This document shows positions 8,185 through 10,435 of a DNA stretch of 10,435 bases, one piece after another. The position numbers were made by a program, and so were the translations under genes. This DNA is from Falciphora oryzae (taxonomy: Eukaryota > Ascomycota > Sordariomycetes > Magnaporthales > Magnaporthaceae): assembly GCA_000733355.1 (NCBI GenBank), contig JNVV01000044.1, forward strand, positions 1 through 10,435. Direction: 5' to 3'. The notes beneath the pieces were generated by a model. That model saw only the letters and a list, made by a program, of their open reading frames with translations, did not search any database and was not told the DNA's origin. Within the stretch, counting starts at the first letter, position 1. Every line of letters begins with the position of its first letter.

Positions 8185-8429
8185 TTGGCTAAACGAGCGG
8201 TTGAAAATTAATAAAGTGGGGTGGTGGAAATGGTGACCTGGGTTGTGGAAGGGGTTGGCCAAATGGTAACCTGGGTCGTAAAAAGGGTTGGCCAAATGGT
8301 GACCTGGGTTGTGGAAGGGGTTGGCTAAATGTTGACCTCGGTTGCAGTTTATTAACCTCGACCGAGGTTGTAATTTGAAGTACGGGGGGTTCGTGACCTA
8401 GGTCGCGATTTGAGGTACGGGGGGCTTAC
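8185..8429 (-). other. Candidate intron A with 33-bp repeat array
   Basis: The minus-strand donor GTAAGC is at 8424-8429, directly after protein-like sequence. The acceptor is not clear, and the low-coordinate boundary is approximate (last good AG near 8193). The interior holds a 33-bp tandem array (8228-8347) and several copies of the near-palindromic motif (8351-8379 and 8391-8414). Protein-like sequence resumes by about 8170. Exon phases on either side could not be reconciled exactly. Confidence 0.5.
8228..8347. repeat. 33-bp tandem repeat, about 3.6 copies
   Basis: Units start at 8228, 8261, 8294 and 8327, with consensus opening AAATGGTGACCTGGGTTGTG. Each unit contains a half-site related to the dispersed near-palindrome (ACCTNGGT). 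Copies one and three are nearly identical and copy two carries transitions. It lies in candidate intron A. Confidence 0.85.
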
Positions 8430-9054
8430 CTTCGGTATCGGTATGCTGGGCGAAGACCTTTTCGTTGGCGTAGTTTAGGATGGCCGTCAGTTTTAGCGCG
8501 GGTGTCGAATTTGTCGTAATGAGGTAGGCTAGCGTCTAGCCGGCGATTTTCTTCTTTGTAATGTTAAGTCCCGCTTCGCTGGTGGCGCGGCTGCTGGGGT
8601 TGGGACGAGCGTTTCGTTTGAGACGAGCGAACGTGTCCGAAGTAGGCTTTTGCTACTATTTCGATTTGAAGTATGGGATGGTTTTTAAATTCGTATAGTT
8701 CGCGTGGTTTGGGATTTTTAGCTGGTTGAACGAGTAGACGGGGGCGGAAGGGCGCTTTTGCTTGGGTTTACCGTTGTCCTAGCGTGGGGCTAGGAGGAAC
8801 ACTAGGTTGGATAGGTCCTGTGTGTCTTTAAAAAAGACCGCCGTAAGGGTTTCGTTACCGGCCGGCCGTTTACCTTTGTTTGAGGGCGGGTTGCCCGCCG
8901 CGTTGTCGGTGCCTTTTTAGGGCCCACCCGTGTCGTCCGACTCCTTGTCGGCATTTTGATTTGTGCTAGAGCTTCGGCTACCCGAGGTTTTCTAGCTCCT
9001 TCGGAGTTTGGTAGCATTATTGCCCGTTATGGTAGGGGCTCCGCCGTTGCTTTA
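8430..9054 (-). pseudogene. Helicase pseudogene, N-terminal block
   Basis: One minus-strand phase runs from about 9054 to the candidate donor site at 8429, with stops at 9052, 8992, 8917, 8779, 8656, 8653 and 8536 (low coordinate of each codon). It begins Ser/Asn/Gly-rich and low-complexity, then becomes protein-like, including LSNLVFLLAPR and LKIPNHANY. Most stops are TAG where Trp would fit, including a TAG-TAG pair at 8653-8658. No domain is recognised. It probably represents a disordered N-terminus followed by a family-specific region. A frame at 9071-9289 in a different phase may be the true beginning, joined by an indel or intron that I cannot resolve. Confidence 0.55.
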
Positions 9055-9249
9055 GATAGCGGCTTTACATTTAATAGAACCCGAACGACGATGTGGCGAT
9101 TTTTGGGAGCTGTTGGTTGGTCTGTTTCGTTTGGGGTGATTGGAGCATAGAGGCCGTATAAGTGATGGGCTGGTGGGAGCGGATATGTTGATTTACGTCG
9201 TAAATGGTGTGGGCGCTAAAAGCTAGGTCGCTTAGTGTTTGGTAAAGGG

Positions 9250-9270
9250 AATCGCGACCTAAATCGCGTA
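9250..9270. repeat. Near-palindromic dispersed motif copy (AATCGCGACCTAAATCGCG)
   Basis: Another degenerate copy of the dispersed motif with ATCGCGACC and ATCGCG half-sites, inside the tentative 5' end of the helicase pseudogene. It may mark a further unresolved intron or the promoter-side flank. Confidence 0.5.
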
Positions 9271-9289
9271 AAAGCTTAGAAGGTGGCAA

Positions 9290-10035
9290 GGCGAGGGCAA
9301 TCCAAGCGGAGGGAGGGAAAAGTTTGTTTACAGGTTCAAGTTCTGATCAGGTCGGCCGGGGCGGGAGGGAACGGTTTTTATATTAGATACTTTAACCCTT
9401 ATTTCGGGTTACGCGGCGTTATTTGTAACCGAGGTCGCGATTTAAGGAATAAAGGACTGCATTTTATTCGTTTGCGTTATCCGGATCCGTTTGTGGCCGA
9501 GGTTACGGTATAAAGAACAAAGGACTGCTTTTGTTCGTCTGCGTTTTTAGATCCGTTGAGTTTTTACGTATGATTTGGATATCGGGCCAAATTTAGGCAC
9601 GTGTTATCGATATCTATTTTATCCTTTGTTATAATGGAATGGGAAAATATCTTGTGGAAAAGCCTGGTTTCGATGGGAGCAAATAATAAAGTGTTGACCG
9701 CCGCTGGTGATTACGGATTGGGTGGGGCTAAAGATACTAAATGTAGTTGGGGGCAACGTTTGCTAAAATGTATAGTAAAAGGCATGGTAGCTTTAAGGTC
9801 CAGCTGGAAGGCCTTCCGCGCTATTTTAATGGCGAGCTTTTTTATACCCTCGTCGCTGTGCGGCTTTCTTCGGCTGGCACCTGGGCCGCCGACGGTAAAG
9901 GAAGGCTAACGAAAGGGGATGTGGCCATACGTTTAGTAGCAGCGCTATAGCTGTAGGATATGTAGGGCAAACATAAGCATGCAAGCTATATAAATCGCGA
10001 CAATTTTAAGCGCGTGTTACGCTAGCGCGATAGCG
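9290..10035. other. Spacer with two overlapping weak plus-strand frames
   Basis: Besides the 68-bp duplication, two plus-strand frames overlap: 9601-9909, and 9747-9950 in another phase. The second has the more protein-like composition (SFKVQLEGLPRYFNGELFY, then GTWAADGKGRLTKGDVA) but has TAA and TAG immediately upstream and lacks an ATG at its apparent start. It could be the last exon of a decayed gene. I recognise no family. Around 10011-10090 there are several GCGCTA/TAGCGC palindromic hexamers and a T-rich tract. Confidence 0.3.
9423..9558. repeat. 68-bp tandem duplication containing the dispersed motif
   Basis: Copies at 9423-9490 and 9491-9558 share TTGTRRCCGAGGT near the start, AAAGGACTGC at offset 28, TTCGT(T/C)TGCGTT, and end at GATCCGTT. 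Each begins with a copy of the dispersed CCGAGGT motif (9421-9443, 9492-9512). Divergence is mostly by transitions, plus small changes. Confidence 0.85.
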
Positions 10036-10435
10036 CTATTTTTTTTCCTTTTTCTTTAATGTAGCATTTTCGTTTATAGCGCTAATGCAAAGCCTTTGTG
10101 CCTTTATTAGTCCGGCCGTAATAGCAGGTGTGCTGCCGGGAGAGAAGCCTACGTTTTTCCAAATGGCTTTGATGTTTAGTAGATCCCCGCCGTCCACGTC
10201 GCTGTTTTTATCCCGCGGACGATAGGCGAGGACGGGGGCGTGGCGTGGCTCCCCGTCGCCGTCGCTATTATCCTAGCTTTTTTTAAAGGGCGAGGGCGAA
10301 CGCGTTAGGAGGGATTAATTGTGGCTGTGGTGGTATGGCAGGTTGAAATTATGGGTTATGGGCTGGCGATTGCTGGTGCTGCACGTAGTAGGTGGTAGGC
10401 GCGCCGATTGCTGTTGCTGGTGGAAGTCGCGCCGA
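10036..10435 (-). pseudogene. 3' end of an unrecognised broken gene, runs off the window
   Basis: A minus-strand phase enters from the right edge and ends at TAG 10036-10038, with in-frame stops at 10315-10317 (TAA) and 10273-10275 (TAG). The peptide is Ser/His/Asn-rich at first (PYHHSHN), then acidic (DNSDGDGE), then LLNIKAIWKNVGFSPG and GLIKAQRLCISAINEN, closing on a Lys-rich KKKEKK tail. The stops fit Gln and Trp codons altered as in the other pseudogenes. No family is recognised. Its direction matches the two other minus-strand relics. Confidence 0.35.

Larger units (their letters stand above)
3057..9289 (-). pseudogene. SNF2-type helicase/ATPase, multi-exon RIP-degraded pseudogene
   Basis: Reading right to left, the minus strand carries the SNF2-family motif series in order: motif I GTGKT (6638-6652), motif Ia region PTIVFVPANLIAQ (6482-6529), motif II as NEAH (5608-5619), motif III TATP (within 5524-5538), motif V STGFNLHG (4269-4301) and motif VI MGRLIRIGQ (4182-4217). 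Known family members are DNA-dependent ATPases that translocate on duplex DNA, and many remodel nucleosomes. The frame is broken by about thirty stops, mostly TAG at probable Trp codons, plus a frameshift at about 4460-4503. Four candidate introns separate the blocks. Motif II reads NEAH where DEAH is expected, a G-to-A change that would abolish catalysis. The gene is long, with roughly 750 codons before the ATPase core. The 3' boundary is firm. The 5' boundary is not: frame continuity is clear to about 9054, and 9055-9289 is tentative. RecQ-type telomere-linked helicases were considered, but the RIGQ form of motif VI favours SNF2. Confidence 0.8.

Noticed and set aside
3057..9054. Reassigned stop codons (TAG read as Trp)
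   Set aside because: TAA as well as TAG occurs, Cys-to-Tyr and Asp-to-Asn changes accompany them, and a frameshift exists; RIP decay explains all of this without a new code.
1..10435. Starship-type tyrosine recombinase, retrotransposon polymerase or transposase domains
   Set aside because: I looked for recognisable catalytic motifs in the protein-like frames and found none.

Overview
The window looks like the subtelomere of a filamentous ascomycete fungus (Pezizomycotina). A short TTAGGG-type remnant, in CCCTAA orientation, lies at the left edge. Candidate introns carry fungal-style GTAAGN donors and CTAAC branch boxes. The two recognisable genes are riddled with stops of the kind made by repeat-induced point mutation (RIP): TGG to TAG, CAA/CAG to TAA/TAG, and Cys TGT/TGC to Tyr TAT/TAC. 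TA-rich spacer full of small tandem repeats surrounds them. I found no bacterial gene organisation, rRNA, tRNA or CRISPR array, and I believe no intact protein-coding gene is present.

Layout. (1) 1-384: GC-rich telomere-proximal DNA with telomere-like traces and a 13-bp-arm hairpin. (2) 385-1446, minus strand: one reading frame broken only by stops, resembling fungal OrsD/DUF3505-type zinc-finger proteins; both cysteines of its clear C2H2 finger are now tyrosines. (3) 1447-3056: gene-free, TA-rich, with 14-bp, 21-bp, 88-bp and 38-bp tandem repeats. (4) 3057 to about 9054, possibly to 9289, minus strand: a large SNF2-type helicase/ATPase pseudogene. It keeps motifs I, Ia, II, III, V and VI in the right order, a charged C-terminal tail, four candidate introns and about thirty in-frame stops. 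(5) 9290-10035: unassigned, with a 68-bp tandem duplication and two overlapping short plus-strand frames. (6) 10036-10435, minus strand: the 3' end of a third, unrecognised broken frame that leaves the window.

The most unusual structure is a dispersed near-palindromic element, core approximately CGCAACCGAGGTTGCG. It occurs at least twice in each of the four candidate helicase introns and also at several intergenic sites. In two introns it has grown into a local array. This suggests a hairpin-forming mobile or intron-generating element (introner-like), although no database comparison was possible here. Both recognised genes point toward the telomere and were probably co-resident subtelomeric genes before they decayed. 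All family assignments were made by eye from motifs.
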